DNA of 64,000 nucleotides from Mytilus galloprovincialis (taxonomy: Eukaryota; Mollusca; Bivalvia; Mytilida; Mytilidae), in contig NC_134840.1 in NCBI RefSeq assembly GCF_965363235.1, positions 96,360,416-96,424,415 of the forward strand, read 5' to 3'. Below are positions 35,528 to 47,500 of this stretch, piece by piece. The notes under the pieces were generated by a model. The model was given only the letters and a program-made list of their open reading frames with translations. It was not told where the DNA came from and searched no databases. The position numbers and the translations under genes were made by a program. Numbering within the stretch: position 1 is the first letter of the stretch; the number at the start of each line of letters is the position of its first letter.

Positions 35528-36462
35528 TAAAGCTATCTATAAATAGTTTACCTGAAATTGACAATTGTATCATTCACACAGGGTTTTAATAATAAAAAAA
35601 AAGAAAATAAAGAAAATATTTTTTCAAGAGATATAGTTTCTAATAAAGAGGCAGGATTTTCAATGTTTCAATTTAATGAAGTGCTGAATTCTTTTTTTTT
35701 TTCATAATGTGACATATTTATTTTTTTGTATTTTTTTATATGAAGAAGATCTACTTAGGATTTGTTTGGCTTGTTGTCTCTTCTCTTAGTATATAAATCT
35801 TTTCTTTGTCGGAAAAAATACTAATCTTGATCTCGTCCTCAAATAAATAGTAAATATGAGGTGTAAAACAAAAATACCGTAATCTATCAGGAGATAAGAG
35901 CAGGTAAATCTAACTAATTCTGAGGTAATACGGAAGGTAAATATTTACATATGAGATGTAACAATGCGATGATTAAAACAATGAGAATGTCTGAGCAATG
36001 CTTGTAACATGTTTCAATCCGACTGTCAAATTTTGATTCGTGCAGTCAATTGACAAATTTTCTAATCGTCAAGGTCCTGCACGAGCCTTGGTATTGTAAA
36101 GTCTAAGCATACTCAATGTGTCCATGCAGTATGAAAAAAACATTTGTACATTACTTAATACTGTAATATTTGAAATGTCTGTCAAATTTCCCAAGTTTTT
36201 AGTTTGTCATATAGCTACATGTACGTCCATGTTTTGCCATGTACGAAAAAAAGAAAAAAAAAGAAAGCAAATCTTAGCTGTCATATATATACTATCTGAT
36301 AGTTTGCGATTTACAACATTCACGATGATTAAAAGTGGTAAAGTTTAATATTTGTCTACAATTGAACATTAAAAATAAATAGAAAATATTAAAAATCTGT
36401 AACATATTCCTCACAAAAGATAACTAAAAATATAAGAGAACAAATAAAATTAAAATAGAAGC

Positions 36463-37020
36463 ATTTTTATGAAAAACTAGTAAATGATAAACTATCAGAT
36501 ATAAAGGATAACAGCAAACTCACTATTTATAAACATGTAAAAATAAATAATACAGACGAAAAATATTTAACTTGCTCAAAACTTGAATTCAGAAAACTGA
36601 TAACAATATTTAGAATAACTGACCATAATTTATTATTAATAGAAAAGGGAAGATACCTTAGAATACCAAGAGAAGAAAGATCATGCAAAAACTGTAAACA
36701 AATTGAAGATGAAATTCAGTTCTTTTTATATTGTAATAGAAACCATAATAATAGAAAAGTTTATTTTGATTTTTTGATAAATGAAAATATCAACTTTATA
36801 AATTCAAATGACATAGATAAAATAAATAAACTAGGATCCTTTTTAAAACAGTCTATTGAACTGAGGACAGGGGATTCTTACAATATGTACTTTTATTGTG
36901 TATATTAATGATTTTGTTGTTATTTTTTATTTTCATTTTGTTATGTTGTGTCACAAACTATAAATTTGTAGTTTTATGGCAATCAAAATTTGAATTTGAG
37001 TTTGAATTTGAAAAATTTAC
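36463..37020 (+). mobile_element. LINE 3' end: RT C-terminal zinc-binding region and tail
   Basis: An open frame without a start Met runs from about 36463 to TAA at 36906-36908. It contains KLITIFRITDHNLLLIEKGR, YLRIPREERSCKNCKQIEDE and IQFFLYCNRNHNNRK: a CxxC ... H/C zinc-binding pattern typical of the region after the reverse transcriptase domain in many metazoan LINEs. A stop codon immediately precedes the frame and the RT domain proper is absent, so this is a 5'-truncated insert. The 3' UTR ends in a TTTGAATTTGAGTTTGAATT-like simple repeat (36985-37010), a typical LINE tail. The frame has no internal stop over ~148 codons, suggesting a fairly young copy. Confidence 0.8.
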
Positions 37021-37374
37021 TGTATATTGACCTATATAAAAGGGTTAGTCAGAATGTAGGACATCTTCAGGACCAGTTACCAGCAGCATATATACCTTAA
37101 ATGTATGATTACTATAAACATGTGTTTCAATTGGTCAAATTATTTTCGGGTATACATGATAGCCTAAGGATAGTTTACAGTGATTACAATTATTCATACT
37201 GGTTCTTTTGACAAGGAGTAGGAAAAAACCACACCAAACCTAATAACCTGGAAGGTTCAAGGCAATTGTAAGAAAAAATAATGCGAATAGAATAATTGCA
37301 TACGTGAACATGTTCAAACAGTCAAAATAAATGTCAGATAGTACATCTAAAATATGAATTATCATTCAAGCGGT

Positions 37375-37745
37375 TTGTTTTATTAGTTGTTATTGGCTTT
37401 GAACTATAGCTGTCCGTAACTGTAAGTACTTTAAGATTTGAACTTATATTGTCGTTTTGTTGTTGGGATGTACAAGTACCCATCCACGTTAACTCTGTTT
37501 TTTTTTTTTGTTAGATGTAATTGTGTTTCCATCTGATGAGTTAGCCCTTTTTTAAACCGATTTCTAAAGTTTGTTCTTACGATGTACTATCAAACCACTG
37601 TCCCAAGTTAAGGGAAGGGTTTGTGCCTTCAAACTTGTTTATTCTCGCCACATTCTGTATGTGCCTGTCCAAAGTCAGGCGCCTGTAATTCAGTGGTTGT
37701 CGTTTGTTGCTGTGTTACATATTTGTTTTTCGTTCATTGTTTTGA
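37375..37745 (+). repeat. Family A dispersed repeat, 5' two thirds
   Basis: TTATTGGCTTTGAACTATAG, GTACCCATCCACGTTAACTC, CCACTGTCCCAAGTTAAGG, GTGCCTGTCCAAAGTCAGG and TGGTTGTCGTTTG are all in family order. The copy ends before the GGTATGGGC block. Confidence 0.9.
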
Positions 37746-37869
37746 ACATAAATTATACCTTTAAATATAAAATAAGAGTGCACACGCTGAAATGTCAAAT
37801 GCCTTCTTTTACTAATCATTGATATTATGTTGATAGTCCTAAATATAACGATTTATTACAACTGTCAAA

Positions 37870-38960
37870 TAAACTTAACATTAACCAAGAAAACTAAACA
37901 TTGACCAATGAACCATGAAAATGAGGTCAAGTTCAGATGAACCATGCCAGGCAGGCATGTACGGCTAACAATTCTTCCATAAAACAAATATATTTGACCT
38001 ATTGCTTATAGGTAAGAAAAACAGACCAGAACACAAAAACTGAACACTGAAAAATGAGCCGTGAAAATGAGGTCAAGGTCAAATAAAACCTGCGCGACTG
38101 ACATATAGAACATAAAATATTTCCATTCACCAAATATAGTTGACCTATTGCATATAGTATTAGAAAAAAAGACCAAAACTCAAAAACTTAACTTTGACCA
38201 CTGAACCATGAAATTGAGGTCAAGGTCAGATGACACCTATTAGCTAGAAATATACACCTTACAATCATTCCATACACCAAATATAGTAGACCTATTGCAT
38301 ACAGTATAAGAAAAACAGACGATCAAAACATAAAAACTTAACTATAACCACTGAACCATGAAAATGAGGTCAAGGTAAGATGACACCTGCTAGCTAGAAA
38401 TGTACACCTTACAATCATTCCATACACCAAATATAGTAGACCTTTTGCATACAGTATAAGAAAAACAGACGACCAAAACATAAAAACTTAACTATAACCA
38501 CTGAACCATGAAAATGAGGTCAAGGTCAGATGACACCTGCTAGCTAGAAATGTACACCTTACAATCATTCCATACACCAAATATAGTATACCTAGTGCAT
38601 ACAGTATAAGAAAAACAGAACAAAACATAAAACTTAGCTATAACCACTGAACCATGAAAATGAGGTTAAGGTCAGATGACATATGCTAGCTAGAAATTTA
38701 CACCTTACAATCATTCCATACACCAAATATAGTACACCTATTGCATACAGTATAAGAAAAACAGACCAAAAGACAAAAACTTAAGTATAACCACTGAACC
38801 ATGAAAATGAGGTCAACGTCAGATGACACCTGCCAGTTCGACATGTACACTTTACAGTCCTTCCATACAGTAAATATACTAGACCTATTGGTTATAGTAT
38901 CTGAGATATGGACTTGACCATCAAAACTTAACCGTGTTCACTGATCCATGAAATGAGTTC
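37870..38960. repeat. Tandem array, ~147-bp unit, about 8 copies
   Basis: The unit contains CACTGAACCATGAAAATGAG, GTCAAGGTCAGATGACACC, GCTAGCTAGAAATGTACACC, TTACAATCATTCCATACACC and CCTATTGCATACAGTATAAG. Copies start near 37911, 38056, 38204, 38353, 38503, 38649, 38796 and 38946. The outer copies are more diverged than the inner ones, as expected from exchange within an array. Most copies hold AGGTCAAGGTCA or a one-base variant. Confidence 0.95.
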
Positions 38961-39295
38961 GAGGTCAAGTGAAAACCATCTGAAGGTCATGAGTACCTTG
39001 CAAGGTACGCACGTACCAAATATAATTATCCTATTACTTATAAGAGAGAATTTAACATTACCAAAAATCTTAACTTTTTTTCAGGTAGTCTCTGAGGTCA
39101 CGGACATTGGACATGTGACTGACGGAAACTTCGTAACATGAGGCATCCATTTACAAAGTATGGAGCATCCAGGTCTTCCACCTTCTAAGATATAAAGCTT
39201 TTAAGAAGTTAACTAACGCCGCCGCTGCCCCCTGTCGGTTCACTATCCTGGTGTCGTGCTCTCTGTGACAAAAATTGCAGGCTCGACAAAAAAAA
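38961..39295. repeat. Non-tandem flank/cap of the 147-bp array
   Basis: Includes GAGCATCCAGGTCTTCCACC, TAACGCCGCCGCTGCCCC and an imperfect hairpin GTCGTGC ... GCAGGCTCGAC (39252-39286). Such a cap beside a short array of ~150-bp repeats resembles non-autonomous bivalve elements with a tandem-repeat core (pearl / Helitron-like). This comparison is from memory of the family layout, and the right end is cut off by the next repeat. Confidence 0.45.
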
Positions 39296-39640
39296 GATGT
39301 GGTATGATTGTGCGACAACTCTCTACAAGAAACCTAAATGACACAGAAATTAACAACTATAGGTCGCCGTAAGACCTTCAACAATGAGCAAAGCCCATAA
39401 GTCATTTAGTTTTCTCGTTTGACTTGTTATACATTTCTCATTTCGGGAACTTTTATGGCTGACTATACGATATGGGCTTTGCTTATTACTGATGCAGTGT
39501 GGTGACAGAGCCGATAACTTATGTATCTGTTGCCTTTGGTGTGGTGTGGTGACAGAGCTGATAACTTATGTATCCTTTGCCTTTGGTGTCGTGTGGAGAG
39601 TTGTCTCATTGGAAATCATATCACATCTTCTTTTTTTATG
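39296..39640. repeat. Two family A pieces in head-to-head inverted orientation
   Basis: 39296-39395 is minus-oriented (AAAGATGTGGTATGATTGTG, TAACAACTATAGGTCGCCGT, CTTCAACAATGAGCAAAGCC). 39400-39640 is plus-oriented (TTTTCTCGTTTGACTTGTTA, GACTATACGATATGGGCTTT, GAGAGTTGTCTCATTGGAAA). The plus half contains a ~55-bp internal duplication (GTGGTGACAGAGC(C/T)GATAAC twice, near 39500 and 39548). Confidence 0.85.
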
Positions 39641-40194
39641 TTCACATCTTTTGGCGGTTAAAAAGGGAGGTGTGATTATTTATGTTAATAAGAATAATAC
39701 CTAGACGACAAAACTGGCCGCAGTAACATAGAAAAACAAAACTGAACTACTATACTTGCCCCCTGTTGGATATTTTATCCGGTATGTATATATGGCTTCT
39801 CGTTAGTAAGTTCGCATTTCTTTGACAATTTAGAATAAGACATGCATCAGTTCGTTTTGAATCACTACCATGCAGATGATGTGTTAAATATCTAAAAATA
39901 AACGTTTTATAAACTTATAATTACCATTTAAAAATGTAAAGACTTTACAAATCACACAAAGTTCATGATTTTTTTTATTAGTCATTCTTCTTTGACTGAT
40001 TTTTAACCTTTTGATATAATAAATAGATTTGAAGAAAAAATGATAACAAAATAGTGTATAACGATAAATTAATATAAATCATGTTATTCTCAATTTGAAT
40101 AAATTAACTTAAATTACATCACACATTTCATTTATATGATTTTTTTTTCTTTGTTTCAATCTTAATGGCAATGAATTGAAACTGTAAATGTAAA

Positions 40195-40365
40195 AACCAT
40201 GGTTGTTCATTCTGGACTGGCTTATCATTTTGTGTCATGTCAGTACATTTTCTGGGTCACTATAAATATACGGTTTTGTTTTTGCTCATTGTTGAGGGTC
40301 TACGCATTTTTTGTCTCTGACAAGAGTTGTCTTATTGACAATCAAGCCACGTTTTCTGATTTTTA
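40195..40365 (+). repeat. Family A dispersed repeat, old partial copy
   Basis: GCTCATTGTTGAGGGTCTAC, GACAAGAGTTGTCTTATTGA and CAATCAAGCCACGTTTTCTG track the family end with many substitutions. Confidence 0.6.
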
Positions 40366-40689
40366 AATAGAATACAAATGGCTTGTTCATCATATTATCA
40401 TAAAAACACTAAGGTTGAAATAAGGTGTAAGTAAAAAAAACTGTCAAATTTCACATGAAAAGTTTGTTTTGTTCCGAACTTTCTCTTTTTGACATCTTGT
40501 TAGGCCAGTTTGAAGTGTTACCCAATTCATTATATCACTTGGTTCGTCTCCCCCACCAGGACGTCCTTCAAAGTGCCAATTATAGTTAAAACATTTGTCC
40601 ATTTAATAAAAGCTAATTGTACTAGAAATCTCAAATACACATTTTTTAACTTATATCAAATCATTATTTATCCAAGCAATTGACAGAAA

Positions 40690-41140
40690 TTGAATATAAA
40701 GGTTGTTGCATTAAATGTGTAAAAAGGACGGATAGTAAGGCGCCCCTTTGCGAAGGTTCGTGTTTATTTCATCGCCAGTTAATCTGTTAAACCTGTCGAA
40801 TCTCACAAGTGATTGACAAATACAAGATATTTGTGTAAACAAATGGGAGGAGATAGTGACGAAAAACAAAAAGGTAATTAGGATGTGATGACCACGTGAC
40901 TTTCAAAGTGATGGGGTGGATACCTTCTTAACAGGTAATAAAATCTGTAATATGCAAATATTAATGTTGGAGAACCCATTGGTCTGTGTGCATCATAATG
41001 ATGGGATATAATTAGCGAAGTTAAATATAATTGTAACAGTTCTAAATTGGCCTGCTAAGGACGGACAAATTTACTGCTTTCCTCAACAATTAGCATAAGT
41101 GAACAATTAATTACCAACATTTACAAAGTTTATTTGGACT
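40690..41140 (+). promoter_or_regulatory. Probable promoter / proximal regulatory region of Vsx copy B
   Basis: This repeat-free stretch is richer in GC than its surroundings and lies just upstream of the start codon. Visible candidate sites are CACGTG (40893-40898), a POU octamer ATGCAAAT (40952-40959) and TAATTAGC (41009-41016), which matches the site I know as preferred by Vsx2/Chx10. There are also TAATTAGG-like and TTAATTAC motifs near 40875 and 41107. An in-frame TAA at 41108-41110 bounds the reading frame upstream. Confidence 0.45.
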
Positions 41141-41540
41141 ATGAATACACAGCAATCAATGAGCTTCCAGACCCCGTACAATAATGGGACACTTTACAGT
41201 CCACCACAACAGAGACAGTCTTTTGCAATCCATGAAATTCTAGGACTGCCAAACTGTCGACAGAACCAGAGCCCCGACTTTCTAGATGCCCAGGGCTACA
41301 CTAACATATCGTATGTACCAGGTCTAACACCGACGTCTCCATACCAAACAGGCAATGTTGGATTCGAAACACAGTCACAAAGTTTCTACAGAGACCAAAC
41401 TGTTCCACAAGGTACAAGTAGTTCGTTTTGTCCATGGAGACTGGATACGGGGACAGTTACAGCCCAAACATATACCACTGGTACACCACGGTACACAGAC
41501 AACATGGGGTACGGAGTCAAGGCACCGGCATTGGACGAAG
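41141..41540 (+). CDS. vsx: Vsx copy B, coding exon 1
   Basis: This encodes residues 1-133 plus one base: the octapeptide at 27-36, then a Ser/Thr/Tyr/Gln-rich region. An in-frame TAA 33 nt before the ATG supports the start. The donor is GTGAGT (41541 on). Reading past the donor stays open for 26 codons by chance, so intron retention would give a short truncated product. Confidence 0.9.
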
Positions 41541-44500
41541 GTGAGTTCACGTTCTTTCTGCACTTTTGGGATATGAAGTTATTGGATAAACAGCTATTAG
41601 TATGGTCAATTGTAGTGTAAGGTTGTCAAACTAATAAGTTTAAGTTTTCAGAGAGGAAAATGAACCTGATTTTTGTTTAAGAAATTCTAATTCTGAACTT
41701 TGACTCTAAAAAAATATGTCTCTTACGTAGTCAGATGTAAATGATTTTTTTCTGATATTATTTAAACAACAATTATTGATGGATAGTAAAGACAGACAAA
41801 ATTTAAATCTCAGGCGACTTGCATTTTCTTTTTAGTTTTGTTTGGAATCATACATCATTTGACTGATCTTCTTTATTTTCATTTCGATCTTCTACAAAAT
41901 AAATTACAAAAAGTAACACTTATAATTAAATGTTGTATAAGCTATATCTATAACGTCAGGACTTTTACAATCTATCACAATTCAGATAATACAAAACATT
42001 TATTAGTTAATCAAAATATCATATATTGAAGACATGATTATTTTTTCTTTTCGTCTCTCCATAGCTTTGCATATGGTGTCAACGAAAAAAAATGGGACTG
42101 CTCTTTTGTAAACCAAAAATTCAAGGCTTTAAAGTTTGCTCCAAAATTATAATTCTAAATTGTGGACTTTTTGAGACATGCATTCAATATTCGTTGCTTG
42201 GTCTGTTGTTGAGTTCTATACTTAATAGATGAAAATGAATTTAAGAAGTTTCTTTAAATAAAAAGTTAAACATATAAAAATATATTTTATAATTCATAAG
42301 TATAAATAATTAGAATTTATGTTAATTATCAGATACAAATGTTGTTGGTTCCTGTAGGTTTAAGGATTTTCTTTTGTCTAAAATGTTTTCGAACATTACG
42401 GAGAAACGTTTCCGGGTCCTCAGTACCTTTTTTTGGCAAATGACACCCCTTTTTCTATTTGATGTGATATTTTAAGCATATACATATTTTTTAACATGTA
42501 ATACATTATAGCTTCTTTAATTCATTCACAATGAATACAATTTTCAATTATCTTTTTGGTACCACTTGGTATTTTCTTTCTCTTAACATATTGTTAACAT
42601 ATTTGTTGTTCTGATTTGAGTTATAAACACGGGTCATGCCCTTGGTTTGTCAAAATGTTAAAATGATCAAGATGTTTCTCTAACGTCCGGTTTGTATTTT
42701 CACAGTTTTCTATTTTCACATTCATTCTTCTTAAGCATGTTCCGAATATGTCTTTTCTTATTTTTGTACCTTATTGATATTTTGATATTCTGGAGGGGGG
42801 ATATTTATCTGACAATAAAAAAAAAATAATTAAAATTCGTCTTTGTTAAATGAAAAACAAATGATAATTAAACAAAGAAATGAATAACTTAAAACCGATT
42901 TAAGAACAAAAGAAAATTAATGTAAAAAATAGGTGCCATGCAATAATATGCTAATATATACAGCATCACAAAATATGGAACAAAAACAAATACATGGAAA
43001 AAAGGATTATAGATAAAACAAGTTTCTTTATAAACTACAGGACTAAAGATAATACCAAGTTTGTTCAATATTGTTATCAAACGAAGGAAATAAGTTTTTA
43101 AATATCCGTATCATTATATGCTTTACATAAAAGTTTTTTGTTTGTTTAACGATTCTTTCGGTTTGAGACGAAATTCCATTCATTTAAATACATGTGGGTT
43201 ACTAAACTGCCAGCGGCAAATATTTCATGTATTATATATTAAAATAAATGTATGTTTATGATGCACGAAAGAAGAAATGTTATATTCAGTGAGATTCTAA
43301 CCATTTTTTGGAAAAAAAATATTTTTTAATATATGATACATGTAAAAATAAAAAATAAAATTAACAAAATGTTTTTTTTGAACAAGCTAATATTAAGAGA
43401 TAATTATTGATACATTTATACATATTATTATTTTTTGTTTTAAAAAGCTAAATTAGAATTAAAATTACTCAGTTTTCCCTTCTCTAATCATAAAAAATAC
43501 AGTTTTGCATTCAAATAGTTTTACATAATTAGTATAAACAGAAACAGCATGACTTATATTCCATATGTTAAACATTTATAATTTTAAAATTGATTCATAT
43601 TTTAAAATGTAGATGTAATCAGTTCAATCGGTTGAGTATTTCATTCTGTTATTTTTTAATATTTCATGTTATTTTATTCTTTTTCCCTTTCATCGCATTT
43701 CATTGAAAGAAAACAAATTATTTATCAAAATTAATTTATTTCATCTGATATTTATCAGATTTTTCGTATATTTTATTTTCAAACATTGTTTCTAACGGGA
43801 ATAGTTACAAGCAGATATCAGTATTTTCATTGCTTTACGAGTCAATATTTAGCCAATTATCGCATTATTGTAAATCCATTGAAGAATGATTTGTTAGTTT
43901 AAGGAGGATTACAACCCTAACATCAACTAATACAATTTGTTTTTATTTCCTGTAATGCGGAAGGGATTAAGTTATTCATACCTGTAAAAATGAGAGAATT
44001 TTATCAATGAACAATTTTCGAGTATTTGTAAAACTACGTTGAAGTTATGTAAATATACATGTTGGCGTTTTGTTGCTTATTCTAAAACTTTTGTTTTCGC
44101 TAAATCATGATTATGTGTAATTGAAACTAAATTTCACGACAGGGGGTTGACATAAATCAATTATAAAATTACAAAAATATAAGAGATGTGGTATACATGA
44201 TTGTCAATGAGACAATTTTTCACAAGAGACGGAGAAGACGCAAATGTAAACAGCTATTTGTCATTTTGTTCTTAAAATGCATTAAATTTGCGATGACAGT
44301 TAATATGTGTGAACGTTTTAAATTCTTGTTATTTATATGTAAGGTTTATATTTACGATGTGCCTCTAGATGTGTTACTTTAACATTGTCGTCAGGTTGCT
44401 GTCACATCGACTCATACCCGGGGTACTTCGGGCACTCAAATTCAATGAAAATAGTAAACACTTCACATTAGTTCAATAAATGTTTGAATTTGTGACATAA

Positions 44501-47500
44501 CTACTTCGTTATCAAAACTAAAATAAGAAAGTTCTGAGAAAATGATGTATCCCTTGATTTAGGAAGTAAAATTGAGGAAAACGTGTTATAATTCACACGT
44601 TATAACAACTTATTAAACAAACTAATTTGACGATTTGTCTATTAGATTAAAACCGGCAAAATTCGCCCAGTTAGCCTTCCAATTATCCGAGCCGATATTG
44701 TCATTAAACAAGTCGGTAACGACACGGTTGCCATTTGCTTATTGACATGAGTACAAAGATGGCCAATTGGGCAGAGATGATGTTTTGTGCGAGTACCACG
44801 GGACGTCGTGGTCTAGTGCGATCTTTTATACCGGAGGTGATATCGTACCGTGAACACGGACAAAATGACAATACAATTAACACTATAACCTGATGACATC
44901 TTCACGTTGGACATATAAACACCGACCATTTATTACGCGGCACTTGATCGCTCCTTCAGCTAATTCATGATGGGAACAAACGTCATGGTAACCTGTTATG
45001 TTACTGCACTGGTGTTCACGTCAAATGGTGCATTTTAATTAAAAGGAAAAAAACTGGTCAAGTAGTTTGTAAAATTCGTAATATTTGCTTTTTTCCCGGT
45101 ACGGTTGTTGACATCTTTAAGGGGGTCAAGATCGTTAAAACTTTTAACATAATATTTTGATTATCGTATGTAGTTGAAAATTAAAATATAAAACTGCATT
45201 TTATTGTTAGTCGAAGAAAAAATATTTTTGCATGAAACTATATAAGTGATTTACTTATGAAGGCTTTATTATATTTTTTATTTGTTTGTTCTTTTCTTTT
45301 GGTATGTTTTGTTTATTTCTATGATTTTAAATATTCAACGAATATGTAACATTGAATTTCTGCACGGTAAAATAATGGGTAGTATCTGAGTGTTTCCATT
45401 TGAAGCAAGTTAACTATGCATTACCAATTTTCTTTTCTTGTATTTTGTGCGCGACTGTCATACATGTAAGTGAGGGGTTAAGCTAGCTATAAAACAAAGT
45501 TTAATCTACTATTTTCTATGTACATAAGGAAATGCCTGTACCAAATCAGGCATATGGCAGTTGATATCCCTTCGTTTGATGTGTTTAGCCTTTTGATTTA
45601 GTCTTTTGATTAGGGACTTTGCGTTTTAAATTTCTTCGGAGTTCGATAATTTTGTTATTTTACTTCTTCCACGTCCTGTAAAATTTCTCCACCAGACTCT
45701 CCCCCTTTGTGTTTCAATTGGATAGAGAGCATGTACACGTCGCGGGCTTCAATGCCATGTGTTTCGTTATTAATGAAAATAGAATTTTGCGAGCGGCAGT
45801 GCCCTATGTTTCGTTATTTATTAGGATTTCGCGAGCGTCCGTGCCCTATGTTTCGTTATTTGATAGGATTTCGCGAGCGTCAGTGCCCTATGTTTCGTTA
45901 TTTTAAAAATGGGATTTCGCGAGCGTCAGTGATCTATATTTTTCGTTATAAAATAAGATTTTGTGAGCGACAGTGCCCTATGTTTCGCTATTAAATAGGA
46001 TTTCGCGAGCGTCAGATCCCTAGCTATACATGTATTTCGTTATTTAATAAAACTTCGCGAGCTTCATTGGCCAATAATAAACCTTTTGTGATAATTCCAT
46101 TTTCCAAATATAGAGCGTACATTTCTACATCTCTTCTTTTTAATAAAATTATTTTTCATACATTTGTAGATTACACACATTACCGTTTGCACATTTTTTT
46201 AACTGCAAATATATGATGTATTTCTTTGTTGACGGATGTATACGATAATTTCATGTGAAGGTCTGATAAACATTAAACTCTATTTAAAATAAATGTATGA
46301 ATTTCAATTCTTATCTTATTTCAATCAATATAAGAGATGATTAAAACTGTCACGTCTACAATTATAAGATGTTTTCTTTGTCTCTGACTTTCAACATGTA
46401 GCCACGGATAAAATGCTAGGAACTTGCAGATAAATTTTTCAAGCGCTATTTAGGCAGGTGAATTTGATCTGGTTTAGGATCGAAACCTAATTTTCCTCAA
46501 ACAAATGACAGTTACATGCTGTATTTTCCGGTTTTCTAATAAATTAACATTATGAAAAATTCAGTAAATGTTTGTTCCGTCGAATTGGGCCCCATAACAC
46601 CTGGAATTCCTTATCAGATCAAAACACAGAAAATCCATTTCCGATAGTCCGGGTGTTAAGAAAGAAAATTGGTTGTTGGAAACGTCATTGTTTGCTCAAA
46701 ATGGACAATATATCGTGTTTACAGTTGCGAACATGATAATTTGAATTCATACGGTTTGTCTAGTCACAGAAACCATATTTTTTTTCAATAAGCGCTCTCT
46801 GGTTCCGCCCTTTCTACTTGTATTACTCTCACATAAAGATGTTTTTATCGCTCACCTTTTTATGACTATTTCTCAAAAATAAACAGAAAAATTAAATCAA
46901 AGTAAAATCTGTATTTTAGACTACAAGTAATACAATTTTTACCATGTACTTTACAATGTATGTTCATTCGTGATAATACATCTTAATTTATAATTAATAG
47001 AACTAGACAGCATGCATTTCCAATCGTGTTGGGAATGATAGATATTGATAGGTTGTTTCGATCCCCTCTTACCGATTCACATTTATCTTTCTATTACATG
47101 TAATACTACATGTAAAATGAGTTACCAGTGTCAACGTCCCGCTAATTAAATTTAACTTTTAACGTATCTAGCTGTATACCAACATCGTACAACGTTCGGA
47201 ATGTTAAATCCGAAAGACTTGCGTCCGTTCTACCGGCTCTCGAGTTTGTGTATTCAGATATTACCATTTATTTGCACAGTCTTGTCTTAGTCACATTAAA
47301 GTATACTTAAGTGCTTAACTGGTACCACAGATTATCTCAAGTTTTTGACACAATCGGTTTGGCAGCCATGACACTGGGCGCCATGTTCTGTGTCGTAGTC
47401 AGTGCCTTTTCCTGTCCTTTAACGATCTTTAAATCGTATTTGTTTGTTTTTCTTTTATCATAATCAATATAATGAAGAGCTATTTAAAATACCACTTTAT

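Noticed and set aside
41541-41620. Extension of Vsx copy B exon 1 past 41540
   Set aside because: The open frame continues to a stop at 41620, but the strong GTGAGT donor at 41541 and the phase match with exon 2 show this is intron.
44806-44830. Second tRNA-like box A (GTCGTGGTCTAGTGCG)
   Set aside because: No GGTTCGAATCC-type box B follows within 100 bp, so nothing supports a tRNA or SINE.
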